From positions 1 to 64,000 of the forward strand of contig CADEDO010000010.1 of assembly GCA_902826115.1 (NCBI GenBank): a stretch of 64,000 bases of DNA. The letters are read 5' to 3'. A program made the translations under genes and the position numbers. Below, one piece after another: positions 1 to 7,775 of this stretch. The stretch comes from an uncultured Nitrosomonas sp. (lineage in GTDB: Bacteria; Pseudomonadota; Gammaproteobacteria; Burkholderiales; Nitrosomonadaceae). Numbering within the stretch: the first letter of the stretch is position 1; each line of letters begins with the position of its first letter. A model generated the notes under the pieces. It saw only the letters and a list, made by a program, of their open reading frames with translations. It was not told the origin of the DNA and ran no database searches.

Positions 1-6
1 CTTTAA

Positions 7-90
7 AAATACAGCATCCTCAGTCGTCAAAAAGTACTTAACGAAGCGATAGATCAATTCAAAGAGATGATTCAATCCTACCCAGGCAAC
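7..90 (+). pseudogene. TPR-like gene remnant
   Basis: Read in the frame beginning at base 7, the sequence encodes a peptide of about 28 residues containing NEAIDQFKEMIQSYPGN, which looks like one helix-turn-helix unit of a TPR protein. The codon just before it is TAA (4-6), and after about base 80 the frame only runs antisense to the neighbouring amidohydrolase fragment. No start is visible, so at best this is a decayed scrap of the 3' end of a TPR gene. Chance resemblance over so short a stretch is possible. Confidence 0.2.
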
Positions 91-740
91 TCATTCTCCA
101 CCAACTTAACCCAATATGCGGCACCAAGCGGCAAGATCTCATCGTTAAAATCGTAATTCGGATTATGCAGCAGACAATTACCTTGCGAACTGCCGTTACC
201 AATCCAGATATAACAACCCGGTTTCTGTTGCAGCATAAAAGCGAAATCCTCGGCACCCATGCTGGGGGTCGGTGCGGTATTAACACAGTCGGCACCAGCC
301 ACTTCAATTGCGGCGCGGATCGCGCTGGCAGTCTCATCCGGACTGTTGACCGTGACCGGATAGCCGGGGTTTTCGGGATTAAAACAAACATCGGCATGCA
401 GCCTGAAACCCTGTGCGACACTCTGGGCAAGACGGCTGATACTTTGTTCCAGTTGCGCACGCACGGAATTTTTAAAGCTGCGGAATGTTCCGCGCACCAC
501 AGCGGAATCCGGTAACGCATTCCAGGTATTGCCGCCATGAATTTGGGTAATGCTGACCACAGCAGCATCTGCCGGATCGATCTGGCGGCTCACAATAGTT
601 TGCAATTGGGTGATTAAATGCGCCGCAGCCACCAGAACATCGCAGCCCAAATGCGGCATCGCAGCATGGGTCGCTTTTCCGCTGAGATTGATTTCAAAGC
701 AATCAGACGAGGCCATCATGGGATCGCGCACTCCATACAT
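78..740 (-). pseudogene. M20 family amidohydrolase, 5'-truncated
   Basis: The 220-residue frame matches the C-terminal part of M20D amidohydrolases (hippurate hydrolase or N-acyl-amino-acid deacylase type, usually about 390 residues). It begins near the family's PMMASSD segment, keeps the lid/dimerisation domain (THAAMPH, GGNTWNALPD) and the end of the catalytic domain (MGAEDFAFML, LHNPNYDFND). The first 160-170 residues, which should supply the early metal ligands, are absent: upstream of base 740 the homology stops and unrelated AT-rich sequence begins. Without those ligands hydrolysis is not expected. The ATG at 740 is probably an internal methionine. A short intact relative cannot be fully excluded. 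Confidence 0.75.
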
Positions 741-860
741 TGCAGGACAACGCTATAGATTCGGTATGCGCCTATCACACATCAGTACCGCTTTTATCTG
801 TACTCCCCATCACTCAGTGTATAAATCTGATAATATTTTCAATATTTCAGGATTTGAATA

Positions 861-962
861 ATGATTATTGTTATTTCACCCGCGAAAACACTTGATTTTG
901 AAACACCACCCGCTACTCAGATGTACACCACACCTGATTTTCTCGATGATTCAGCACAGTAG
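861..962 (+). pseudogene. yaaA: Duplicate 5' fragment of yaaA
   Basis: These 33 codons are a near copy of the start of the intact yaaA at 3036: [15 protein letters not shown] is identical and the DFLDDSAQ segment is shared, with scattered substitutions between. Limited similarity also extends upstream of the ATG (AAATCTGATA near both starts), so the duplication may include promoter DNA. The frame ends at TAG at 960-962, whose bases belong to the end of the REP/RAYT element, so the copy was cut where the element sits. The rest of the gene is not recognisable on the far side of the element. The product would be non-functional. Confidence 0.85.
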
Positions 963-988
963 GTTGGGGTGAACCTGCGAACCCCAAT
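961..988. repeat. Left REP hairpin of RAYT element
   Basis: TTGGGGT (964-970) and ACCCCAA (981-987) form a 7-bp stem around a 10-base loop. The outer GTAGG matches the right end in inverted orientation. Confidence 0.75.
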
Positions 989-1032
989 ATAAACAATAAA
1001 TATTGGCATCAAAAACGAGGGAATGATCAGCC

Positions 1033-1539
1033 ATGCGATACCGGCGTGCCGATGTAAAAGGTAGAACCTATTTCTTTACGATCAATCTTGCCCAACGTCA
1101 CCTGCGCTTGTTATCGGATCATGTGGAAATTTTGCGCGTGGCTGTCAAAATGGTGAAGTAGCGGCATCCTTTTCACATCGATGCCTTCGTCGTGTTGCCG
1201 GATCATTTGCATACGATATGGACTTTACCGTCTGACAATGCGGATTTTTGAACTCGATGGATGCTGATCAAAGCGGGTTTCTCGCGCCACATCACCATGA
1301 ACGAACGCCGCAATGCCAGCCGGATTTCCAAAGGCGAACGTGGAGTTTGGCAACGCCAGTATTGGGCGCATCTGATTCGTAACGAAGATGATTTTGAGCG
1401 GCATGTCGATTACATTCATTACAATTCGGTAAAATATGGATACGTCCATCAGGCAAACGAATGGTCTTATTCGAGCATTCACCGGTATATCAAGGCTGGT
1501 ATCATTTCGAATGACCGGGGCAGTTATGGCGAGCGGTGA
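1033..1539 (+). pseudogene. REP-associated tyrosine transposase, two in-frame stops
   Basis: The frame from ATG 1033 reads MRYRRADVKGRTYFFTINLA and continues to VWQRQYWAHLIRNEDDFERHVDYIHYNSVKYGY, the signature of the RAYT branch of Y1/HUH transposases. It is interrupted by TAG at 1159-1161 (codon 43, where relatives have a charged residue) and TGA at 1249-1251 (codon 73). The metal-binding HUH-type motif (PDHLHTIW) and the tyrosine region (HYNSVKYGY) are still readable, so decay is recent and by point mutation only. An internal ATG at 1261 leaves an 92-residue C-terminal frame lacking the HUH motif. The element's REPs flank the gene closely on both sides. Confidence 0.88.
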
Positions 1540-1542
1540 AAA

Positions 1543-1565
1543 GTTGGGGTTTGCCCCCCCAACCT
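1543..1565. repeat. Right REP hairpin of RAYT element
   Basis: GTTGGGG (1543-1549) and CCCCAAC (1557-1563) form a 7-bp stem, in inverted orientation relative to the left REP. It starts three bases after the transposase stop codon. Confidence 0.75.
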
Positions 1566-1730
1566 ACGTGCCATCAGATCCGGATCGCCTGAAAATTCAG
1601 GTGCAAATCTCTGATATCAATGAGATAGCAACTTACATACAAAACTATACTTTTCATTTCCATGATCAATCAGATCCAATCAAAACCCGCTTAGCAAATG
1701 GGAGAAGGTCAATATTCAATGCATTACTGA

Positions 1731-2612
1731 TCATCCGATAGACCTATGCGAAGAAAAGACGTACCGATGGTTTGTGTTGTGATGGAATTGAGCAAGTCGT
1801 TTCTCGGATTGAGCATCTCTCTGTTTTTCAAGTTGCAAATTTGCAGGATGAATTCTCCAAGCCTTGGGAGTAGAAATTTTCAGATATCGTATTATTTCCT
1901 CAATAATGAGCTCAGGCTCTTTCTGTAAATCTTCATAACAAACCCGATAAGGCTTCAAACCCAGCGTGTCAAAATAAAGTTCAAACTGTGATTGTGCAAA
2001 TTGAATTTCTGCAATCACCTCTATGATTTGCTCGTCACCAAGAGTTTCAAAGTTTACTTTACCGTTGATACCACTATTCCAGTTACTTTTCCACTGACCT
2101 GTTTGCTGCGCCACCAGTAATGAAAGCGCCTGAGCAGCCACATCATTCCTCACGATGTAAATAAATTGCGGTCGAGGGATGATATTGGGAATTACTTTTA
2201 AGCGTGATAAAAAATAGAGCTGATCCCAAGAAAGCTTGGTAGCAAAAACTTTATTTACAGTACTATGATTATTGGGTAAATGACGGACAAAATCATCGAA
2301 AGAATCTAATTGGTTGGTATCGCAAGATTCCTTGATACGTTCTGTGTTGAAGAATTCGTCAGCTAATCCCATTAGTCCTGTAGCATACAGCAGTTCAGCC
2401 AGCCAATTGGAACCGCAGCGATTAGTGAAGCAGATAACAATTTGTTTTCTTGCATTAATTTTTTTTAATTGCTTCCTGAGAAGGGATCTTCCTACTTGAT
2501 CAAAATACTTTAAAGTTTCAATTTCATGCCACTGTGCATTATATTCAATAGGAAATGGTTGCTCTGGTGGTGGGTTGATAAAACGATAAAATGATGTAAT
2601 AAATGACAACAT
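1731..2612 (-). CDS. Stf0-type sulfotransferase
   Basis: 293 residues resembling the Stf0 family (trehalose 2-sulfotransferase type), which transfers sulfate from PAPS to a sugar or similar hydroxyl. The segment CFTNRCGSNWLAELL (about residues 60-75) fits the 5'-phosphosulfate-binding loop. YIVRNDVAAQALSLLVAQQTGQW (about 152-174) fits the 3'-phosphate-binding Arg/Ser segment and the conserved family helix. YEDLQKEP near residue 222 is also typical. Length is normal and the frame is intact. It stands alone: debris lies downstream and an AT-rich gap upstream, with no glycan genes nearby to name the acceptor. It needs PAPS, yet the sulfate genes in this window make APS for direct reduction, so an APS kinase must lie elsewhere if it is active. 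Confidence 0.75.
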   Translation of the reverse strand: MLSFITSFYRFINPPPEQPFPIEYNAQWHEIETLKYFDQVGRSLLRKQLKKINARKQIVICFTNRCGSNWLAELLYATGLMGLADEFFNTERIKESCDTNQLDSFDDFVRHLPNNHSTVNKVFATKLSWDQLYFLSRLKVIPNIIPRPQFIYIVRNDVAAQALSLLVAQQTGQWKSNWNSGINGKVNFETLGDEQIIEVIAEIQFAQSQFELYFDTLGLKPYRVCYEDLQKEPELIIEEIIRYLKISTPKAWRIHPANLQLEKQRDAQSEKRLAQFHHNTNHRYVFSSHRSIG

Positions 2613-3035
2613 CTTGCTCCATGCATGGTCAGCATTACAGTACGGTTTGATAAAACGTTTGAGAGGGCTAGGAAATATAGACGATTTATTCTTGGCAGAA
2701 TGGGATTCTATATTTTAATAAATATAAAATCATATAGTTAAGATATATCTGTCATATGAAAAGTATACTGTATGTAAATATTGATGTCGATATCACACAC
2801 TATTTAGATTCATCATTAAACTCAATAAAATGTGACCTGGATTTCAATACCCATACCCAGAAAATATCCCATGAACAGCCTTATCGCTACATAAAAAATA
2901 TAATTGCAAACATAACTTGTTAAGGTTGAAAACTTCGTTCTCAAATGCAAGCAATCCATAGAAGCCATCGCTTATCATTATTCAATTTTTATGATATCAA
3001 ATCTGATAGTTTTTTAAGCTTTAGGATAAAAACAT
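2613..3035. other. AT-rich gene-free gap
   Basis: 423 bases between the divergent sulfotransferase and yaaA genes. No frame of useful length, tRNA-like fold or repeat is visible. It should hold promoters for both genes. A Shine-Dalgarno AGGA lies just before yaaA at about 3022. Confidence 0.5.
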
Positions 3036-3818
3036 ATGATCATTGTTATTTCACCCGCGAAAACACTGGATTTTGAAACACCGTCCGCTACCCAGACACA
3101 CACCCTACCTGATTTTCTCGATGATTCAGCTCAATTGATCGATCAACTCAGACAATTGGAACCGGATCAAATCGGCCAGCTGATGTCGATCAGCCCCAAA
3201 CTGGCTACCCTCAATTCCAATCGCTATTTTGCATGGAACCGACCGTTTAACCTGAATAATGCTAAACAGGCCATTCTTGCTTTTAAAGGAGATGTTTACA
3301 CGGGCTTGGATGCCGATACGCTGACCGAGTCAGAATTGTCTTTTGCTCAGGATCATTTACGTATCCTCTCCGGGTTGTATGGCGTATTGCGCCCTCTTGA
3401 TCTGATGCAGGCTTATCGATTGGAAATGGGCACCCAGCTCAAGAATACCCGCGGCAATAATTTATATGAATTCTGGGGGGATCAAATCACCCAGTCACTC
3501 AATCGGGATTTAAAAAAACAAAAATCAGACGTCTTGATCAATCTTGCTTCCAATGAGTATTTCCAATCCGTACAGAAAAACAAATTAAATGCGCGCATCA
3601 TCACGCCTGTTTTTAAAGACGAGAAAAACGGCGTGTATAAAATCATCAGCTTCTTCGCCAAGAAAGCGCGTGGCTTGATGAGTCGTTACATTATTCAGAA
3701 TCAACTGACCAATCCGGAAGATATCAAGCAATTTGATATCGGCGGCTATCAGTTCAGTGAAGATTCCAGTAGCCAGGATGAGTGGATCTTCACTCGCGCA
3801 GAACCGAAATCGGCATAA
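3036..3818 (+). CDS. yaaA: Peroxide stress protein YaaA (UPF0246)
   Basis: 260 residues with the N-terminus [13 protein letters not shown] and the NLASNEYF and [21 protein letters not shown] segments typical of the UPF0246/YaaA family. In E. coli this DNA-binding protein limits intracellular free iron during peroxide stress; its biochemical activity is not settled. Length matches the family (about 257). The ATG is preceded by AGGATAAAAACAT, a usable ribosome site. A truncated second copy of its first 33 codons lies 2.2 kb upstream beside a RAYT element, so the intact gene is the surviving member of a local duplication. The NTF2-like gene follows 43 bases downstream. Confidence 0.95.
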   Translation: MIIVISPAKTLDFETPSATQTHTLPDFLDDSAQLIDQLRQLEPDQIGQLMSISPKLATLNSNRYFAWNRPFNLNNAKQAILAFKGDVYTGLDADTLTESELSFAQDHLRILSGLYGVLRPLDLMQAYRLEMGTQLKNTRGNNLYEFWGDQITQSLNRDLKKQKSDVLINLASNEYFQSVQKNKLNARIITPVFKDEKNGVYKIISFFAKKARGLMSRYIIQNQLTNPEDIKQFDIGGYQFSEDSSSQDEWIFTRAEPKSA

Positions 3819-3861
3819 CTGACAGCCATTAGCCTCGCAAAACACTCACAACAAACATTCC

Positions 3862-4233
3862 ATGCACACAAAAGAACTGATTGAACGCACACAAAACTAC
3901 ATAATTTTGTCTAATCAGCATAATCTCCCGCTAATTAAGATTTTGTTCGCCGATGATGCCACTTACCATTCCGATTTCTTTGGCGAATATAAAGGTGGCG
4001 CTGCGATTCACGCCATGATGCTCAGTTTCTTCACGCGTTTCCCAGATGCTCACTGGAAAGTCGAGGAATATCGCAGTATTGAAGATAATGGGGTGGAATT
4101 TGCGTTTATGATGACAGGAAGGGATGCAACTTCCGGCAAATCGGTGCAACGCCGAGGACTGGAACGCATCTATTTCAATTCAGATGGCCTCATCAAACAT
4201 ATCGCGGTTTACAAGCCAGAGGGAGATGGCTAG
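3862..4233 (+). CDS. NTF2-like / SnoaL-like small protein
   Basis: 123 residues with the order of a cone-shaped NTF2-like fold: an N-terminal helix, DDATYHSDFFGEYKGGAAIHAMM, FTRFPDAHWKVEEYRSIEDNGVEFAFMMTGRDA, then RGLERIYFNSDGLIKHIAVYKP. Proteins of this fold include ketosteroid isomerases, polyketide cyclases and many of unknown role, and this one cannot be assigned a substrate. It follows yaaA by 43 bases on the same strand and may be co-transcribed. The start ATG lacks an obvious Shine-Dalgarno. The stop is in the same frame as the next gene, 39 bases before that gene's likely ATG. Confidence 0.75.
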   Translation: MHTKELIERTQNYIILSNQHNLPLIKILFADDATYHSDFFGEYKGGAAIHAMMLSFFTRFPDAHWKVEEYRSIEDNGVEFAFMMTGRDATSGKSVQRRGLERIYFNSDGLIKHIAVYKPEGDG

Positions 4234-4272
4234 GTTAAAATCCAATGTATTTATCTCATCTTGTACCAAGTT

Positions 4273-5394
4273 ATGCCACATCCCAAAACCAAAGCCATTT
4301 GCATTGAAGAAACCCCGCAACAGGCCCATCTTTCCCCTGCACAGAAGAAATTCAATGAGCTCATTCAAAAAATTGATGCTCAGAACAAGCTATTGTCCAC
4401 ATGGCAGGAAACGATTCCTCAATGCCAGCAGGAAATCGCCAGAAAACTGACACCGCTACAGGATACTTTTTGCACACATCAAGCCGAGATGGTCGCTCTA
4501 CTCGACAATTTATATACCACGCACAAATTCACTCATAGCCAGCAAAATAAGATCGAATATCTCATTACCAGCTTGTGCGAAGAACTCATCAGTCAGCATG
4601 GACGAGACGATTTAAAGCCAATTTATGATTATTACAGTGGACACAATTATGATGATGCCATTCAGGAAAATAATGAATTGGCTGATGAGCTATTAAAGTC
4701 CATGTTTGAAAAGGAATTTGGTGTCGAATTCAATGATGATGAATTTGATTTCTCCAATCCTGAAGAGACAGCGGCGCGCTTAAAGGAGAAGATGCAGGAA
4801 CAACAGAAACAAGCTGAGGAATTTCGCGCCAAACGCAAAAAATCTGCCAAACAATTGGCTAAAGAGGCCCGTGAAAAAGAAGAGGAAGCCGCTACCAGCA
4901 AATCCATTCAAGCAGTCTACCGACAACTGGTGGCCGCACTTCACCCTGACCGCGAACTTGATCCGATGGAACGCGAGCGCAAAACTGAATTGATGCAAAA
5001 AGTAACCGTCGCCTATGGCAAAAAAGATTTATTACAGTTGCTCGAATTACAAATGAATATCGAACAAATTGATCAGAGAGGAATTAATCATATTGCCGAG
5101 GATCGCCTGAAACAATACAACGCAATATTGCAAAATCAACTAACGGAACTTAGACACAAAGTGAAGCAAATGGAAATGGATATCAGGAGAATGACTGGAC
5201 TTGCACCGCATGAACACTTGTCGCCCAAACGTTTCTCCACTTTGCTCGATGCAGACATCCGCATGCTCAGAACTCAAATTAACCGCATGCAGCATAACTT
5301 ACGGCTATTTAGCGATGTGACACAATTCAAAATATGGCTCAAAAGCTACCACATTCCAGAACCTGAGTTTGATTCGCTCTTTGATGACTTCTAA
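4273..5394 (+). CDS. J-domain-like coiled-coil protein
   Basis: 373 residues from ATG 4273; a TTG at 4261 is an alternative. The first third is helical and Gln/Glu-rich. Residues about 160-210 form a strongly charged coiled coil rich in Glu, Lys and Ala. It is followed by SIQAVYRQLVAALHPDRELD with an HPD tripeptide at about 224-226, then a helix and KVTVAYGKKDLLQLLELQ. HPD between two helices is the hallmark of J domains, which stimulate the ATPase of DnaK. Here the domain is central and embedded in coiled coil, lacking the usual YxxLGV opening and the Gly/Phe and zinc regions of DnaJ, so it would be a class III co-chaperone or a J-like scaffold. Target unknown. A second coiled coil occupies 285-350. 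Confidence 0.65.
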   Translation: MPHPKTKAICIEETPQQAHLSPAQKKFNELIQKIDAQNKLLSTWQETIPQCQQEIARKLTPLQDTFCTHQAEMVALLDNLYTTHKFTHSQQNKIEYLITSLCEELISQHGRDDLKPIYDYYSGHNYDDAIQENNELADELLKSMFEKEFGVEFNDDEFDFSNPEETAARLKEKMQEQQKQAEEFRAKRKKSAKQLAKEAREKEEEAATSKSIQAVYRQLVAALHPDRELDPMERERKTELMQKVTVAYGKKDLLQLLELQMNIEQIDQRGINHIAEDRLKQYNAILQNQLTELRHKVKQMEMDIRRMTGLAPHEHLSPKRFSTLLDADIRMLRTQINRMQHNLRLFSDVTQFKIWLKSYHIPEPEFDSLFDDF

Positions 5395-5689
5395 CGCTTT
5401 CCATCACTGGATAATCAATCGGATAGTAAATCGTAAAATCTGTTTGATAGGTAGATGGGACGCTCAGACTCAAAACAGGAGTGTCATACTTATTTCATAA
5501 TATTCTGCAATCATCATCATTCATTCAGCGCTTATCTTGTCCAAATTCTAATGATAAAACCTATTTAACTAGGCAAATTTCTTACGCTCATGCACCAAAT
5601 CTTATTTTCGAAGCATAGAGGCATTGTTTAAATTAACAGATAACGCTATCCTGACAAGCGATATTAATTTTTGTCAACGTAAGGACATA

Positions 5690-6349
5690 ATGACACAAGA
5701 CGAGCAAAAACGCGCAGCTGCAGAAGCTGCCATTCAATATGTACCAGCGGGATGTATCGTTGGGGTAGGCACGGGTTCTACTGCTAATTACTTTATTGAT
5801 GAACTAGCCAAAATCAAACATAAAATTGAAGGGGCTGTCGCTAGCTCGGATGCAACCGCAAAACGCCTAAAAAGTCACGACATAGAAGTGCATGATCTCA
5901 ATAATGTCGTTGATCTGCCTGTTTATGTTGATGGTGCAGACGAGATTACTGAACATTTGCATATGATCAAAGGCGGCGGCGGTGCTTTAACGCGAGAAAA
6001 AATTGTTGCCGCAGTTGCTCGAAAATTCATCTGCATCACAGATCAAAGCAAACTGGTTAATGTGCTTGGCAACTTCCCCCTCCCCATTGAGGTCATACCC
6101 ATGGCACGTAGCTATGTTGCACGCGAAATCGTTCTGCTGGGAGGACAACCAGCCCTTCGCCAGGGATTTGTCACCGATAATGGCAACGTAATTCTCGATG
6201 TCCATGGCTTGCAAATCATGAATCCGGTTGAACTGGAAGCAACGCTCAATCAAATTACAGGTATTGTGACAAATGGTTTGTTTGCTCGGAGATCAGCCAA
6301 TACCCTATTATTAGGAACGGATAACGGGGTACGTACAATTACCTTATGA
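5690..6349 (+). CDS. rpiA: Ribose-5-phosphate isomerase A
   Basis: 219 residues. It interconverts ribose-5-phosphate and ribulose-5-phosphate in the pentose phosphate and Calvin pathways. Family motifs are all present: GVGTGSTA (phosphate loop), [18 protein letters not shown] with catalytic Asp, and [12 protein letters not shown] with catalytic Glu and Lys. I chose ATG 5690 over an in-frame upstream ATG at 5624 because AAGGA sits at 5681-5685 and [18 protein letters not shown] matches the family N-terminus. A short TATGATC/GATCATA hairpin overlaps the stop region (6345-6361) and could weaken read-through. phoU follows on the same strand. Confidence 0.97.
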   Translation: MTQDEQKRAAAEAAIQYVPAGCIVGVGTGSTANYFIDELAKIKHKIEGAVASSDATAKRLKSHDIEVHDLNNVVDLPVYVDGADEITEHLHMIKGGGGALTREKIVAAVARKFICITDQSKLVNVLGNFPLPIEVIPMARSYVAREIVLLGGQPALRQGFVTDNGNVILDVHGLQIMNPVELEATLNQITGIVTNGLFARRSANTLLLGTDNGVRTITL

Positions 6350-6410
6350 TCTTTGATCATAGTAATTTTTAGTAACCAACATGTAATTCTGATATTCATA
6401 AAGGCATTCC

Positions 6411-7118
6411 ATGGCTAACAAAGAACATATTTCCAAGCAGTTTGATGCTGATCTTGAAGAAGTGCGTACACGTGTCCTGCAGATGGGTGGCTTTGTTGAA
6501 GAACAGATTGAATATGCGATTGAAGCATTGACTACTGGCAATGAAGAATTGATTGATCAAGTCATTACACGCGATCATCGCGTTAATGCCATGGAAGTGT
6601 CAATCGATGAAATTTGTAATCAAATCATTGCGCGCAGACAACCAACTGCTAGTGATCTGCGCATGATCATGATGGTCATTAAAACCATTACTGATTTGGA
6701 GCGCATTGGTGATGAAGCCGCAAAAATTGCCCGTATGGCTAAACTGATTTATGCCACTGATCGCATGCACATCCCGCGCTTTATTGAAATCAAGCACGTT
6801 GCCAGCATCGCCATGGATATGCTGCATAAAGCATTAGATTCTTTTGCTCGATTAGATTTGAATGCGGCTGCACAAATTGTGCGGCAAGATGAGTTTGTAG
6901 ATGAAGAATTCCGTTCTATCTTGCGTCAATTGATTACGTTCATGATGGAAGATCCAAGGAAAATCTCCACTTGCCTAGAGATCGTATTCGTTGCCAAAGC
7001 AATCGAACGCATTGGAGATCACGCAAAAAACATGTCGGAATACGTTGTCTATATGGTTAAGGGTAAAGATGTACGCCATGTGACTGCTGATGAAATTGAG
7101 CAGGAAATTAGAGAATAA
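6411..7118 (+). CDS. phoU: Phosphate-signalling protein PhoU
   Basis: 235 residues of the two-repeat three-helix-bundle family. Both metal-binding repeats are visible: ITDLERIGDEAAKIAR in the first half and KAIERIGDHAKNMSEYVVYMVKG near the C-terminus. PhoU links the Pst phosphate transporter to the PhoR kinase and keeps the pho regulon off when phosphate is plentiful. No pstSCAB or phoBR genes accompany it here, which happens in many betaproteobacteria where phoU is unlinked. Start ATG has AAAGG about 10 bases upstream. It converges with the pilin operon. Confidence 0.95.
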   Translation: MANKEHISKQFDADLEEVRTRVLQMGGFVEEQIEYAIEALTTGNEELIDQVITRDHRVNAMEVSIDEICNQIIARRQPTASDLRMIMMVIKTITDLERIGDEAAKIARMAKLIYATDRMHIPRFIEIKHVASIAMDMLHKALDSFARLDLNAAAQIVRQDEFVDEEFRSILRQLITFMMEDPRKISTCLEIVFVAKAIERIGDHAKNMSEYVVYMVKGKDVRHVTADEIEQEIRE

Positions 7119-7155
7119 TCCAGACATCAACAGAAATCACACGGCCAGCTTTAAA

Positions 7156-7614
7156 TTATCGATTCCAGCATTCAGCTACACCACCACCCGCGCCTTGAAG
7201 GCCCGTATTGGTCAAAGTTAATACACCACAGGCATCTCCGGTCATTGAACCCGTCGGTACCGCTTGAAGTGTATAAGTTGCATCAGCCACGGCCAGAAGA
7301 GAAATATTGTATTGTGCAGTACCCGTCCTAGGTGATTGAGTAATCGGTAATGTTACCGCCACATCATCCCCCCCGGTATTTGCAACGCCATTAACTCCTA
7401 CTGTCGCATCATACTGATTATTCTGAGTAAAGAACCTCTCCATAAACTGCGCATTTTCATAGAGCAATGATTTCGCCATGGCTCGATTTGATTGCCGCAC
7501 ATAATTTTGATAGGAAGGTATTGCAATTGCTGCAAGAATACCAACCAGTGCAACGGTTATCATCAACTCAATTAAAGTAAAACCTACTGATTTACATACA
7601 GTACTTATTCTCAT
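7156..7614 (-). CDS. pilE: Type IV pilin-like protein (PilE type)
   Basis: 152 residues. A short leader precedes GFTLIELMITVALVGILAAIAIPSYQNYVRQSNR, the class III prepilin signal: cleavage after Gly by PilD, Glu at mature position +5, then the hydrophobic alpha1 helix. The C-terminal domain has two cysteines (DACGVL and AECWN) able to form the pilin D-loop disulfide. It is last in the fimT-pilV-pilW-pilX-pilY1 series, 161 bases after pilY1. That position matches the minor pilin PilE of Pseudomonas-type operons rather than the major subunit, but a role as main pilin cannot be ruled out from sequence. Confidence 0.88.
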   Translation of the reverse strand: MRISTVCKSVGFTLIELMITVALVGILAAIAIPSYQNYVRQSNRAMAKSLLYENAQFMERFFTQNNQYDATVGVNGVANTGGDDVAVTLPITQSPRTGTAQYNISLLAVADATYTLQAVPTGSMTGDACGVLTLTNTGLQGAGGGVAECWNR

Positions 7615-7775
7615 AATCTTTCTGTCTCTTAATATTTTATATTCTTAAAATAGTGTCTGATCGCTATCTTGTGCTGAATCTCTGGCATAAACCAAAATTA
7701 ATCACCCCAAATACTATTATGAGAAACTCATCGTCCAGCAGAAAAACAATAGTCATTTAAGATCAATGCCATGCA

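Larger units (their letters stand above)
959..1567 (+). mobile_element. REP/RAYT element (REP-associated tyrosine transposase with flanking REPs)
   Basis: A 609-bp unit bounded by an 11-bp perfect inverted repeat, GTAGGTTGGGG at 959-969 and its complement at 1557-1567. Each end also folds into a small REP-type hairpin. Between them lies one gene in the IS200/REP-associated tyrosine transposase family. This arrangement of a single Y1-type transposase between inverted REPs is the known RAYT layout, which maintains or spreads REP sequences rather than moving as an ordinary IS. The left end abuts a truncated copy of yaaA. No target-site duplication was obvious. The transposase carries two stop codons, so this copy should be inactive by itself. 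Confidence 0.8.

Noticed and set aside
165..515. 116-codon plus-strand frame
   Set aside because: Antisense shadow of the amidohydrolase fragment, whose motifs are clear on the minus strand.
1436..1741. 101-codon plus-strand frame overlapping the RAYT gene
   Set aside because: Its first part is out of frame within the transposase pseudogene and the rest has no recognisable homology.
6345..6370. Terminator after rpiA
   Set aside because: TATGATC/GATCATA gives only a 7-bp AT-rich stem overlapping the stop codon; too weak to call.
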